From the NCBI GenBank assembly GCA_000708835.1, contig DF237584.1, positions 4,955-49,646 of the forward strand: 44,692 nucleotides of DNA. The letters run 5' to 3'. Below the pieces are notes generated by a model. The model saw nothing but the letters and a program-made list of their open reading frames with translations. It was not told the DNA's origin and did no database searches. The DNA is from Klebsormidium nitens. Taxonomy: Eukaryota > Streptophyta > Klebsormidiophyceae > Klebsormidiales > Klebsormidiaceae. Below, piece after piece: positions 1-11,020 of the stretch (the stretch's first letter is position 1; every line of letters starts with the position of its first letter). The translations under genes were made by a program, and so were the position numbers.

Positions 1-520
1 CTTATACCTAAGCTCATCCTATATCTAGAAGCTTCGCATAAGAGTCTGAGTCTGCAGCGCGAAGTGTCAGCCTAGAAGCTTTGGTGCTCGGCCGGCCATA
101 AGCTTAGTCTCGGAAGCTTATCGGACGGTTCCCTCGCACGCGGTGCACGTGGGTCTTATCGGACGGTCACGCGGTGAAGCAGTAACCCAGACACGTGTCG
201 TGTAGTGATTCGATATATCAAATAAGTCGATAGCGTATAATAACGGACGATGCGCGGCCGCGAGTTTGGCGCGCAGCCAGAAGTCGGTGCGCAGTCGTGC
301 CGTTACAACATGGGCAATGGCCATGAGCGGTGGCAATTGCCGACAAGGCTTCTTTGAGCAGAAAAGATGCAATCTGATAGATATAGGCGACACATCTCCT
401 CAGTGTTGCAAACCTCTTACAGACCCAGATTTAGAAAAAGCCTGGCCTCTGATTGGCTGAAGAACCTGGGATGACCTCGAAGGTTTTCGGTCGACATGCA
501 ACCTAATATAGTATTCTTAC
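1..520. other. Left edge, no gene resolved
   Basis: This is downstream of the NTPase exons on the minus strand, so further exons might lie here. Open frames exist on both strands (for example minus 393 to 118) but none shows a recognisable domain or clear splice sites. The 13-mer cttatcggacggt occurs twice, near 117 and 156. Confidence 0.3.
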
Positions 521-1255
521 CAGTGTTCAGAAGGGAAACAACTTCCTCTAGCTCCCGTTCATTGAAGTGATACTCAAGCTTCTTCAGTGCCGCGCGTAGC
601 TCCACGTTGTCCAGCAGCAGCTTGGCCAGGTTTTCCAGGGCGCCGTTCGTGATTTCCTCGCCCAACCGTGTCTTGCCAATACCGGGACCTCCTTGCCACG
701 GCGACGCGTGCACCTCTTCGCGAGGGATCCGGCGCGTAGCGTAGAACTCGTTGGTGCGCAGCGTGGCCATTAGCTGCACAGAAGGTTTCTGCATCACTGA
801 TTCTGACACACTCGACGGCAAGAAGTGGGCACACTCTTGCCGAGCCTCCAAATTGAGGCTGCCTGCAGGCTTCTTACTTTCACAGAGGAAGGCACAACTC
901 TTCAGGACCAACACGGCACATCCACAGGCATTTTAGTACAGATGCTTCGTGACACTCCTTTGAGAGATCCAAAGAACAGGGACATGATGGAGAAAGGCCT
1001 CCAAAATTCAACTATAAAGCTGACTTACCTCTAGGAGAACTTCAATGAGTTCAGCTTCTCTGCCCACAAAGCTTGAAAGCTCTGGTTCTGGGGTTACTCT
1101 CCGCAAGTGTTGCAATAACACCAAGTGGACGGACTTCAGATCATGACAGGCCGGCAGCCTGACATCGAGAGCCAGCAAAAGTTGGGACCACTGAGGAGGG
1201 AGAAGTGCTGAACCGCCATTGAAGTGCAATGGCGAAGGTAAGCGTAAGCTATAGA
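521..1255 (-). CDS. P-loop NTPase gene, two exons (partial; may continue off left edge)
   Basis: Two minus-strand exons can be supported. The first (1255 to 1029) ends FVGREAELIEVLLE and is followed by a strong donor, GAG|GTAAGT. The second (773 to 521) follows a TGTGCAG acceptor and ends at G|GTAAGA. The phase is 0 at the shared junction, so they splice into one open frame. The second exon holds a Walker A loop, GGPGIGKT, followed by a charged, probably helical segment (NERELEEVVSLLN). An 'FVGRE' box ahead of a GxPGxGKT loop is the usual opening of STAND/AAA-type NTPase domains, including those in large, variable, Crinkler-like or NLR-like families; that placement is inference. Neither the start codon nor the exons after 521 were identified. 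It could be a live gene cut by the window edge or a degenerate copy. Confidence 0.5.
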
Positions 1256-2189
1256 CTGCAAATCACTCTTTCTTCTTCCGCAAGTATGAACAACAACCTC
1301 TTCACCTTCTCCATAAAGAACTGCTTGTTTACTTCCAGCAACAAGCACTATAGGAGGCAAAGTCATAATGCACAGCCAGTAAGTCCAACAGACATCAACC
1401 ATTAGAAGTAACCATTTCCTAGGAGTCTCACCTTTTAATGATGCTCTGGGTATCTTTTGCCCTCAGGATCTTCTACCACAGGAAAACCGCCCTTCTCAGC
1501 ATTGCCGCTTGTTCTGAGAGCTGCTACAGCGTGGATTGGGAGTCTGTTCGGCAGCAGACTGTGTCCACTCAGACTCACAGAATGTGGTGGTAGTCGTTTG
1601 ATCTTATGTCCACAGAGCGGCGGAAGTGCACAACTGCGCAAACATGCTGCAAAGCGCCCCACAGAAGTCTTAAGTCTGCAAAGGGTTGATGGCAAACTCT
1701 TCAATCCTTCAGAGCAGGAACATGCTTGCAGCATCTGTGTATCCATGGAGCTGGCTAAGAAGAACACTCTAAGATTACAACTTTGAGGACTTGTAGTTGC
1801 CACTGCAGCAGCGACTGTTTGGAAACCTGCACTTTTCAGCTTAGATCTGAAAGATCCACTTTCCTCCTGATGGTGGCTAAGCTGTGAAGCTGCATCTGGT
1901 GGGAAGCAGCCACCGAGGATTTCTCAAGCTTCACTGACATTCACGAAGATAGCGAGCTGCACTCGATTCCTTCAATGCTCATTGCCTCCCTCGCACTCAA
2001 ACCTGTGCAGTGTGGACGCCAATTATGAGTTTGCTGTACAAAGGGTTTCTCGGTATCCCATATCCCCCATATATCAGGGCTTCAAGCCTTCACCATTCTC
2101 ACATCTCAGTCGATCGATGAGGGGAGCCCCCATCTTCGAGCCGTCTTATACCGTCCGATGGGGGCCCGATGGGGGTGACATATAACACC

Positions 2190-2572
2190 AGGAAGTTTAC
2201 TTCAACTTTCGGTGCTTCAACTTTTAAAACTCTCAATGACCGTAGAGGACGATATATCGGCGATCAATATCGGGTGGCCGGACGAAATTGGTAGTCCCCG
2301 GGCGGCTGTCAAAGGGAAGCCCCGTGCAACACTAAAAACCTAGGGTAAGTGGCCGCATACACCCTAATGTCACAGGGAAGTGCCCGGTTGACACCAGGTT
2401 GCCCGCGAGACCCTAATGTTACAGGGGAAGGCCCGGTTGCTTACCGGGCGGTGTGCGAGACCCTAATGCCGCGTGGGACTTGCAGTGCTGGAAGATTTCC
2501 ACCGGCTTCTCGTCCTCTACGGTCAATGGAACTTCGAAAAGTTGAAGCACCGAAAGTTGAAGCAAACTTCCT
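2190..2572. mobile_element. MITE-like element with 62-bp terminal inverted repeats
   Basis: Positions 2190-2251 and 2511-2572 are inverted copies of each other, 62 bp each. By eye they differ at about 7 positions, clustered mid-arm. The termini read AGGAAGTTT...AAACTTCCT. The roughly 260-bp interior has no open frame of note. Small size, long terminal inverted repeats and no coding capacity fit a non-autonomous DNA transposon (MITE). I could not find a convincing target-site duplication, so a simple inverted duplication cannot be excluded. Confidence 0.6.
2362..2470. repeat. ~50-bp tandem repeat, about 2.2 copies
   Basis: Units begin CCCTAATG at 2362, 2411 and 2461, and the first two share a following 'ACAGGG-AAG-GCCCGGTTG' segment. 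The repeat sits inside the inverted-repeat element. Related pieces with CCCTAA, TCACAGG and AGTGCCCGGTTG recur at about 3090-3260, outside the element. Confidence 0.6.
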
Positions 2573-3939
2573 GCGCATTGACATTATGACTGAATGCTCC
2601 CTGCCAACCGCATAGGTAAATGTCAACCCTAAAGTCCGCCGGCGACCTTATCTGTAGATTTAGCTGACTGAGTCGCCGCCTTCGCCCACTTGTGCAATGA
2701 CACTTGTACTCACATGGCGCCTCAATTGGGGAAAGATGAGAAGGTTGTGTCAACTTGAAGGCCTCCAGGGCCAAAGAGCGCGGGACAACTTGAAGGAGGT
2801 CACAGTTCGACAGTGTTGAAAGGTGGAAACTTCAATCTGATTGGTCGACAAGTCTTTGAAAGTTGGATTTCATTGACGGGAAGTATCGTCTCACGTCCGG
2901 CAAAATGCGCGCTCATATTGTGCTTGGCATGATCAAACTTTTACTGCCGCATTGCAAACTTGTGCGCGCGCATACTCTCCTCTCGCGGCACTGGGGCAAG
3001 AGGCACAAAGTTGACGAGTAAAATCTTGGAGAATCGGACACGGACGCCTGCTGCGGACGCCGATAAAGTGCTCGGGTATTGCCGAACCGCACGAAAACCC
3101 TATGGTCAGTGGCTTAACCGTTAATAGGAACCCTAATCGGAGAGCAGTCACACGGGAGGGACGCGACCCTAACAAACCGTCACAGGTAGTGGCGTAACCC
3201 TAACATACCATCACTGCTTTTAACTGCTTTGTGACCCAACCTAAGGTCACTGATAGTGCCCGGTTGCTTCTGCGCATTGGCAAGGATGGGTACCGCACGT
3301 GATGTTACGGTTGGTACCATCCGCAGCCATTGGGCGCCCGGTACCGTCCGGACAAAATTTTCTCAAACTTTATTCATCAACTTTGTACGTTTTGCGGCAC
3401 GGGGCGGACCGATTAAGTTCCGTACAACCGCGGCCGAAAGCCGCGGACCGGGGTCACGATTTGGCTAAGCTTGGTCGACGTGGTCCTACAAAAACCGCCA
3501 ATATTTCTCATCCGACGGTTTAAGGCGCTCCGACAACATGGGTAGCGTACCCCGGAAGTGCGGAAGGTTCCAACTTCCAAAAGGGCCGCGCCTCGCATTA
3601 TGCAGCTCGATCTGAGCTCTATCCAGTATCCTCAAGTCCAATTCTCAGACTCCCGGCCAGAGCCACCTCAGAAAGAAGCGCCAACTTGTAGACTGAGAAG
3701 CTTTGCAGAGCAGCTTTCAGAACGAGACAGCTCAAGTTCTTTGAGCGCTGTGTGTCTTTTCGTTTTTCCTACTTCCATCCTCTTGTCATTTGCAACTTAT
3801 TCACTTCAGTAGCGCGCTGGCAAGTACTCTTCCAGCCAAATCAACAAGCCCCTTCATCGCACTTCTAGCTCCTTGAGCTTCCGCCTTCTACTATACAGCA
3901 GCGCCGTAATTCATTCTCTTTCTTTGAGGACTCCCAGCA

Positions 3940-6900
3940 ATGGCTACTACTATCGCCGTACTGTCTGCTGTCAGCACCCCCGCAGCATTTGTTGGACGAA
4001 CACTCAGTTCCGAGAGCAGCCGCCCACGCCTGGCCAGCTCCTTCAATGGCCGCCAGCTGGCGCTTCCACGGTCAGCGGTCCAGAAGGCGACTGCGCAGAA
4101 GCAGGTGAGCTGAGCTGGCACTTATTGCAAGCACAGGTTATGCGCCAAGTTCTGTTTCTTCATGGAGTCTAGCCGCTGGTATTCTGTGGTGTCGGCCTGA
4201 CTGGTTAGGTTCATCAAATATTCGCTTGGGTTATTCTAAACATGGTTTTATCCATTGTGGCCCTGAGCCCTTTGAACCAATACGCGCTGACTGTCCAGGG
4301 CTTAACAGGGAGAAGTACAGGGGCAGATTTTCTACTTTGTGTGATGAATCTCCCCAAGCTGCCCACTTGAAGGTTGACGGCAACTTCTAGGTCGCAATCT
4401 TTGTTCACAATCTCTGGAGACTTAGGCCCTTGAAATCTGTGTTGGCAAGACTGGGCCAATTCTGGATTGGACAGGTCATTTACCTCATCAAGCCACAGTA
4501 CTCCCATTCCATACTCTGTAACCTTTGCCTCATACTTGAACATGTGCCAGCATTGTGCACCTGGACCATTATACTGGGTAAGAGGACGAACACGGTCTGT
4601 GAAGAGGTGCCTTTCAGAGTGGCTACTTGTGACTCTGCTTTACTACTCTGAACTTTACTACTTTGAATATGAGTAAGATGGTGTTCTTGTGACAGTGTGC
4701 AGTACTTCTTTTGAGTCTTGCGGTGCTACCTTTGTACCTTTGCTGGTCAGCCTTTGCTGGTCGACCTCAATGGTCTCTATTCATACACATATCTTTCATT
4801 CTGTCGTTTCATGTGACAGGTAACTCGTTAAGTACCGAGGTTTTACAGACTGACATGGATTCGTGTGGAACTTTGGGCAGTTTCTCGCATCTCCTACGCA
4901 GCTTGTTGCGGGCTCCGGCAATATATTTCTCCTTCTTGTGATGAAGGGATGTAGGATATTTCTATTTCACCTTGGTGTCTCCTTCTTGAGTGGATTTCTT
5001 GCTATATTGTTCCGGTCGACAGAGACATCTCATTCACCGTTTCGCCTCTCCCAAACAAGCACTCTATTCACGTGGGTATCTTTCCACTTCAAATGTCTAT
5101 TTCCTCTGGCTACAGTGTTAAAATGTTTTTGCTCAATCTATCTTTCAGAGTACTGAGTTTTTGTTTTTCACTCTTTCCCCAGGCTGCTGCTGGTCCACGT
5201 GCTTTCCTCGGCGGCCCTTGCGGTCCCCGCGGCGCTCGTTACGGCGGCCGCGGATTCTATGGACGCCGCGGGGGGTTCCCATGCGGGCCTCAGGGCGTGG
5301 TAGTCGTTCCAGTACCCGGCCTCGGCACTTGGCCCGACTACTCCCCACCAGACCCCGAGCAGTTTGAGGAGTATCAGAAGGTGAGTCTTGAAAGCATGTG
5401 ACGGTCATCCGATGCTAATCTATTGCCTTCTGTTGTTCACCTTGGTGCGCTGGGAGGAAAGAAAGGGACAAAAGTTTTAGTCTATGTTTAGTCTATGTTT
5501 AGTCTATGTTTTAGCCTTGACAATCCGACACGTTGGACGGCTTCCAGGAGTGCAGCTCGTCGTGGGGATTGGAGTCGACAAACCTGGCCTGTTCTGAAGA
5601 CTGTTAGTAAAAAAGCATTCTTGTTTTTGGTGAACAAGGTTCCGAGGTCTCACTTTCACACCAATGAATATACCAAAGGATCCCCAGGATGTGTACTGTT
5701 GTAAGCAAGTTGTCTTGCTTTGCAGCGCCAAAAACCGGCCTACACAGGAGGGAGCACCGCTCTTTTGGATTCGCTCAAATCTTTGCGCACCAAAACGTCG
5801 ACACTGGTTGACATCATTTGCGTTTCCTCCCCCCGCAGCGCCAGAAGGAGGCCTACGAGCAGCGCCGGGCCGCGTACGAGGAGCGCCGCGCCGCGATGGC
5901 CGAGGAGGCGCAGAAGCGGCGCGAGCTGCGCGAAAAGCAGGCCGAGTTCTTCCGAAAGCAGCAGGAGGAGCTCGCGGCGGAGCGCGAGAAGTGGCGGAAC
6001 GACTACTGGAACCGGGGCCAGAGCGCGCAGACTCAGACGACCGAAGAGAAGAGAGCTGAGACGCCAACGCAGGAGTCGGCGGCTGAGAGTGTGAAGGAGA
6101 AGACGACCCCGGAAACAAAGGAGCCGGAGGTGAGGCGGGTCTCAGAAGCGGATTGCAACGCTTCTTTCAACTCCTGCTTCGTTACACCAGCTTTCTTGGC
6201 CTTATGACACTGGGTCTCTCGTCGTTTGAAGCAGTAGGTCCTTTTTTACTCCTCTGTCAACCATTGAGCACTTTTCTGTTCACATTCACAGGGGGAAACT
6301 TTGCATTTCGCGAAGTGTATCAGGGGATTCGCTGTGATACGCTGTGCATGGCAGCACCGCCGAGATCTGGAAGGGAGTCAACCATAGCCGTGCTTAACCT
6401 TTTTCTGCCTTCTGCCAGGCTCCCCCCAAGTACCCCCAGAGCGACACCCCGGTCCTCCATCTGCGCAACGAGGCGAACGGGGCTGACCTCACCATCGTCG
6501 GCACCGCGCACTCGTCGGAGGCGAGCGTTGACGCCGTGCGTCGGACCATCCGGGAGGAGCAACCGGGCGCTGTCCTAGTGCAGGTAAGGGGCGGAAATGG
6601 ATCATCTGCTCCGAAGAAGGTTTCTGCGGGGATCAGCTTTCCGCCGGAATCCTTCAGCAGAACAAAAAATGCTCACGTCGATGGACCATATAGCAGCGGC
6701 GCAAGTTGCGACGCCTCTTTTTGCTTAAGCTTTGCATCGTTTTTCGAAGACCGTTGGTGAGGTCTAGCAGAGTTTGGTCGTGATACATTATCTTCAGCCC
6801 CAGGCCTACAAAACGCATGGGCTTCGAGGTAGGTGGTAATCAGGCCGCGTCAGTTTTCTGGTTCTCTGATAATGCGAGCCCAAGGGCGCACGCGCTCTTA

Positions 6901-9736
6901 TAATTACCCCAGACTGATTGCAAATGCCAGTTACTCGATTCTGGGGTACGTTTTGTGGATCCGATCTGGTGCATCTTGAAATTCACTATTCCTGTCATGA
7001 GACTTGTCGTAAGCCTGTGTGGAGTGCTCTCAGTTCCTTGAGCTCAAAATAATAAACAGTAAAAAGACCAACATAAAATTGACCTGCTCCGCATCCGCAC
7101 CCATCTTTTGAACCTCGATACCAACCTTACCCCTCTTCGGCCTTCTTAGAAGTTCACATAGCCGTAGCCCCAATGCAAGACTTATTCAATCCCGGTGCAG
7201 CTGGACCGGAAGCGCTACAACCGACTGACCGCCGCCAGCCCGGAGCAGGCCTTCTTTGAGGATATGCTGCGGGCGTTTATGGGACCGGTTGGCGGTATGG
7301 TCGGGGCGGGGTTCCTCGGCTTCTACGGGATGCTAGCGTACCGGGGAATGAACGTTGGGAGGGAGCAGAAGGTGGGTGTTTCGTCATTTATGACAGAATT
7401 CTACCTTTTTCTTTCTTGATCACGTTCGAGCTCCCTTTCTGTCGCTTTGTGCGGTCGGGGCGGGTTCACTTCGGTTTGATGGCATGCTGGGCTCTCGGGA
7501 ATAAACGGTTCTAGGGAGCTTGTCTTCTGTTTGAAGGTCCATATTTCTTCCGCTTCCTTTTGAAGCGATTTACGAAACAATCGTGAATGTTTCAGCCGGC
7601 GAATGAAGTCTTTAGTCTCGACATAGATCCGGAGCTCAAGAGGGTTTCAAGGCATGCTCACCTAGCACGGCCGGCTTGAATAAAGGCGTTCAAAAGCGCG
7701 GCGCCGTGAGCGAAACGCATCATCGAGACTGATATGCTTCCTTCTTGTTCTTGCTCATGCGCCCTAGTAAAGGAACCTGTCCGTTTGGCTTTGTGCTGTT
7801 CGCACCTGTCTGTTTGATGACAATCGACCTGTCCGTTCAATCACACTACCGTGCTTCTTGTGCAGCTGTTCGAAGACTCTGTTCATTGCTCCCAACAGAC
7901 TTCAACAATCTTGCTTCCACGTTTGCGTCAAATTCATCCTCGGCGACCGCGCGACCAACAAAGCGCCGATTATTCGTCCCAAAACCTTATCCAAACCTCA
8001 TCCCAAACCCCTCCTAACTTGCGTCTGATCATTTCGCAGGTCGCCATTCAGGAGGCGCGGCGCGCAGGCGCCAAGATCATCCTCGGCGACCGCGCGACCG
8101 ACGAGACGATGCGCCGCGTCGAGGCCGCCATGTCTCCGGCCGCCATCCAGAACTTCTTCGCGCAGCCGTTCCCGCGCGAGATTCTGGATGACGTCACCCG
8201 GGAGATGGGCGGCGGCTCGTGGGGCGCCGCGTGGGGCGTGGTCGGCGGCGGGCCGGTCACGATGACGTGGGGCGACGCGCTGCGCGACCGGCGCGTGGTG
8301 CGCAAGCTGAACGCGTACATGGCGCGCGCGGCGCCGGAGCTGTACAAGGTGAGAAACGGTTTCCTGGGTTTGACAAGAGTAGGAAGAATCGGCGGTGAAA
8401 GGTGTTGGCCCCACCCATCTTTCTGTGTTTGATGTCTACTATGGTCGTGGTTTTGGAGTTTTGTTTTTCATCTCCACTATCTTGCTACAGTGTTCAAAAG
8501 TTACTGTATGGGTGTCGAGCTCGAGCACTCCATCGGACCTTTTTGTTGCCTAACCTGCTTTCCGCATAGCTATTGCCCTTGTGGTTTTCGGTTCCCTTGT
8601 CGTCCTTCACTCCGCGGTGGTCAGGCACGCAGTATGGTCTTTTGCGATGCTATTGACGACACTTTCCCGCATCGACGTCCGCTCATTTCCCTCCGCTCGC
8701 GCAGGTTCTGGTGGAGGAGCGCACGGCCGCGCTCGTGCGCGCGCTGCGTCACTGCGAGGGCAAGACCGTAGCCGTCGTCGATATGAGCCACCTGGACGGC
8801 ATCGAGCAGGCCTGGCAGCAGCTCAACGAGACCGCGCGCACCGACAGAGAGGTGAGCGCCCCACACCACGACATTGAAAGAATCAAAGGAAGATTCGCAG
8901 TGTCTGCTTGACCAATCCTTTACATTTGCATCTTGTCTTCATATTTCTCGTTAGACTTTCCCCACTGCCCACTGCTAAAAGCTGGGTAACTATTGCACTG
9001 CCAAAAGCTGGGTAATCCATTTTATATCAAGGTTCCGCATGGCATGGCCATGTTTTTGAGACGCTCTGTGGCGCCGCGCTGAGCACGAGAAGGAGGGGAA
9101 AATGGGCACGAAGAAAGACGGAAGAATGAGGTTGGCCTGAGCCGTTTGCTGGTTTCATAATGCCTTGTTCGGTCCTTCCTTGCCGCTGATCTTAGTTGCT
9201 CATTCTTCATGCTTCATGTCGTGCTGACGTGTCGTGAGTCCATACTGCAGGCGGAGGTTGCCGCGGCAGAGAGCGCGAACGCGGCCGCGGAGGTGCCGAA
9301 GGCCGAGGAGAAGGCCGAGGAGAAGGCTGAGGAGAAGGCTGACGTGGTCGACGTTGACGTCATCGACGCCGTCAGCAGCGAAGAGGAGGCGCCGAGCAGC
9401 GAGGAAGAGGCGCCGAGTAGCAAGGAGGAGCCGCGCCTGGCTGACCTGTACTCTGACGTCATTGACGGCGTCACGGGTGACGAGGCTGAGATTGCAGAAG
9501 GTCAGGAGAGCACCTCCGACGCTGACGTCATCGACGGCGTGACCGAGGAGGGGCAGACGGACGCATCTGGAGCGGTGGCTTCAGCGGAGGCGGAGGCGGC
9601 CGCGCCGACCGCGCGCGCAGAGGGCGCAGAGGAGCAGTCCGAGAAGACAGCTGATGAGAGCTCGTCAGACGCCTCCGCAGAGAAGCGATCTGATGCCGGT
9701 GAAAAGCGCGAGCCGGAGAAGCCGCAGGAGAGCTAA
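3940..9736 (+). CDS. TraB/PrgY-family protein, predicted plastid-targeted (8 exons, 643 aa)
   Basis: Exons: 3940-4104, 5183-5380, 5839-6129, 6419-6583, 7201-7371, 8040-8348, 8705-8851, 9251-9736 (TAA). Every exon but the last is a multiple of three, so all seven introns are phase 0. Residues 1-55 form a Ser/Ala/Arg-rich, acid-poor leader (MATTIAVLSAVSTPAAFVGR...), typical of plastid transit peptides. Residues 56-121 are Gly/Arg/Pro-rich, and 122-218 a charged Arg/Glu coiled coil. The TraB domain starts near 228: VGTAH (245-249), TIREEQPGAVLVQLDRKR, a Gly-rich hydrophobic stretch in exon 5 that could be a membrane segment, AGAKIILGDR, LVEERTAALVRAL and VVDMSHLDGIEQAW. The tail (483-643) is acidic and low-complexity, with EEKA and DVIDGV repeats. 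TraB relatives have been proposed to resemble TIKI metalloproteases; here two motif positions differ (see findings). Substrate unknown. Family call firm; targeting and function inferred. Confidence 0.9.
5476..5508. repeat. 11-bp tandem repeat, 3 copies
   Basis: Three perfect copies of TTTAGTCTATG lie in TraB intron 2, about 95 bp after its donor. This is probably replication slippage. Confidence 0.85.
5723..5743 (+). repeat. Echo of TraB exon 3 acceptor and exon start
   Basis: This 21-base segment matches 5836-5856, the real acceptor CAG plus the first 18 bases of exon 3, at 17 of 21 positions by eye. It keeps a TTTGCAG acceptor. It lies 113 bp upstream of the real junction, in intron 2. It is short, so chance similarity is possible, but it fits the same pattern at other exons. 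Confidence 0.45.
7934..7956 (+). repeat. Echo of TraB exon 6 coding segment in intron 5
   Basis: These 23 bases are identical to 8077-8099, which encodes the ILGDRAT part of exon 6. Looser similarity extends about 10 bases upstream. The copy lies 143 bp before the original, inside intron 5. A perfect 23-mer this close is not expected by chance and indicates a tandem duplication whose flanks have decayed. Confidence 0.8.
8971..9015. repeat. 26-bp tandem repeat, 1.7 copies
   Basis: The segment ACTGCTAAAAGCTGGGTAA recurs 26 bp later with one change, in TraB intron 7. No function is seen. Confidence 0.75.
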
Positions 9737-11020
9737 TAGTAGGATTCGATTTGTAAATACGAAGTTGTAAAGCTTAGTCAAATTTGTGAATCATAGTGGT
9801 AAGGGTAGCGCCGCCAGGTTCGATACGTTGTCATAGATATTGAAACGCTATTGAAATAGGCGAGGTGTAAAAAGGCATTGTTGTGACATACAGCGGGTAA
9901 AACATGAGTGGACAAACCACATATTAAAAAAGCTAGATGAAATCAAGGCTTGCTGAAGAGCTTTACGTATAGAAGTCTGTACGTTATTGAGACTCATATT
10001 CTACCATTCATTGCCTGTTGATTGACTCACTTGCACGTTGCGGGATTCTCGGAAGATCGAGCCAGGTACGTCAGATTTCGATTGCACGTTGGACGATCAT
10101 GCATGCGAGCTCTGTCAAAGAGTCGGCGTTCAGTTTCTTATATTAGGCCTCGCCTCAGCCCGGGGTCCGGCCTGCGGCAGAGCAAGACGGTCTCTCTCAT
10201 ATACCAATGCTTTGTAATCAAATTAGAGCTATTACATGTATGTAATCCGTACAGTCAAACAAGGCTCAGAGTTCAAGTTTACAGTGATCGTATATATATA
10301 AGGATGTGCATGCACATTCGATCGCCGATCGTCTCTGGCAGAGCAAGACGGTCCCTCTTATATACCAATGCTTTGTAATCAAAAGTTAGAGCTATTACAT
10401 GTATGTAATCCGTATATACAGTCAAACAAGGCTCAGTTCAACTTTACAGTGATCGTATATATATAAGGATGTGCAGTCGATCGCCGATGTCTGGCATGAT
10501 GCAAGCCGCGGCGCGCCTATAGAGGGCGCAGGGGGCTCAGCAGCAATCAAATCAGTCTGATTTTGTGATCAGAGATCTGTAGAATTCTTTTTCACGGTGG
10601 TGGTAAGTATACATGTGCTTGCGATGATAAACGCGTATACATGCAAAAGTACATCGCGCGGAATCCAAGCCGCAAAAGCCCAGTCGACTGAGTACCATTT
10701 CAACCATTTGCGCAAACAATCAAAGGGCTGACGCTTGGCACGCCAAGTGTACGTCGGTAAGGCAGACTAAACGGCACAGAACTGGCTAGGTATTTTGCCG
10801 ATGTCTGACCACCTTATACAGTCCAAGAGAGGGATGTGACTCTCCGTCTCCAATTTGTGTCACCGCGTGCTGTATCGAGTGCCTTGCAATGAAGCCTTTG
10901 AATCAAGATGGGCCCCTTCCATTGTACTTTCGTGCGTGCAACGTGTTCAACAGAGATTCGGGGTCTCTTTCCCTGAAAGAAGCGCGCCTATCGTACATCA
11001 GAACATTTCAATTGCCTGGC
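9737..11020. other. Convergent intergenic region between TraB and DTD 3' ends
   Basis: The TraB gene (+) and DTD (-) end facing each other with about 1.28 kb between stop codons, so both 3' UTRs and poly(A) sites must be here. TGTAA, a poly(A) signal used by many green algae, occurs at about 9752 and 9766 just after the TraB stop, but this short motif is weak evidence. No gene is supported; the main structure is the duplication at 10176-10495. Confidence 0.4.
10176..10495. repeat. 161-bp tandem duplication
   Basis: Two direct copies begin GGCAGAGCAAGACGGT at 10176 and 10337. They share CATATACCAATGCTTTGTAATC-like and ACATGTATGTAATCCGTA-like segments and a TATATATATAAGGATGTGCA stretch, and differ by small indels. 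This is a recent tandem duplication in the shared 3' region. A TATA-like run is present in both copies, but no gene follows. Confidence 0.85.

Larger units (their letters stand above)
1256..3939. other. Intergenic region upstream of the TraB gene
   Basis: No gene is supported over about 2.7 kb. A minus-strand open frame at 1803-1435 and its plus-strand shadow look like neither a known family nor a consistent exon chain with the NTPase. The stretch holds an inverted-repeat element (2190-2572), a roughly 50-bp tandem repeat inside it, and scattered CCCTAA-containing pieces at 3090-3260 that resemble that repeat. The last few hundred bases before 3940 should contain the TraB promoter and 5' UTR. 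They are pyrimidine-rich, and I see no convincing TATA box. Confidence 0.4.

Noticed and set aside
3090-3260. CCCTAA/CCCTAAC motifs as an internal telomere
   Set aside because: The motifs are isolated and separated by tens of bases, not in tandem heptamers; they belong to a ~50-bp repeat family.
5504-6118. Long minus-strand open frame (204 codons)
   Set aside because: It is the antisense shadow of TraB exon 3, whose GC-rich, Arg/Glu codon content keeps other frames open. Splice sites and family logic support only the plus strand.
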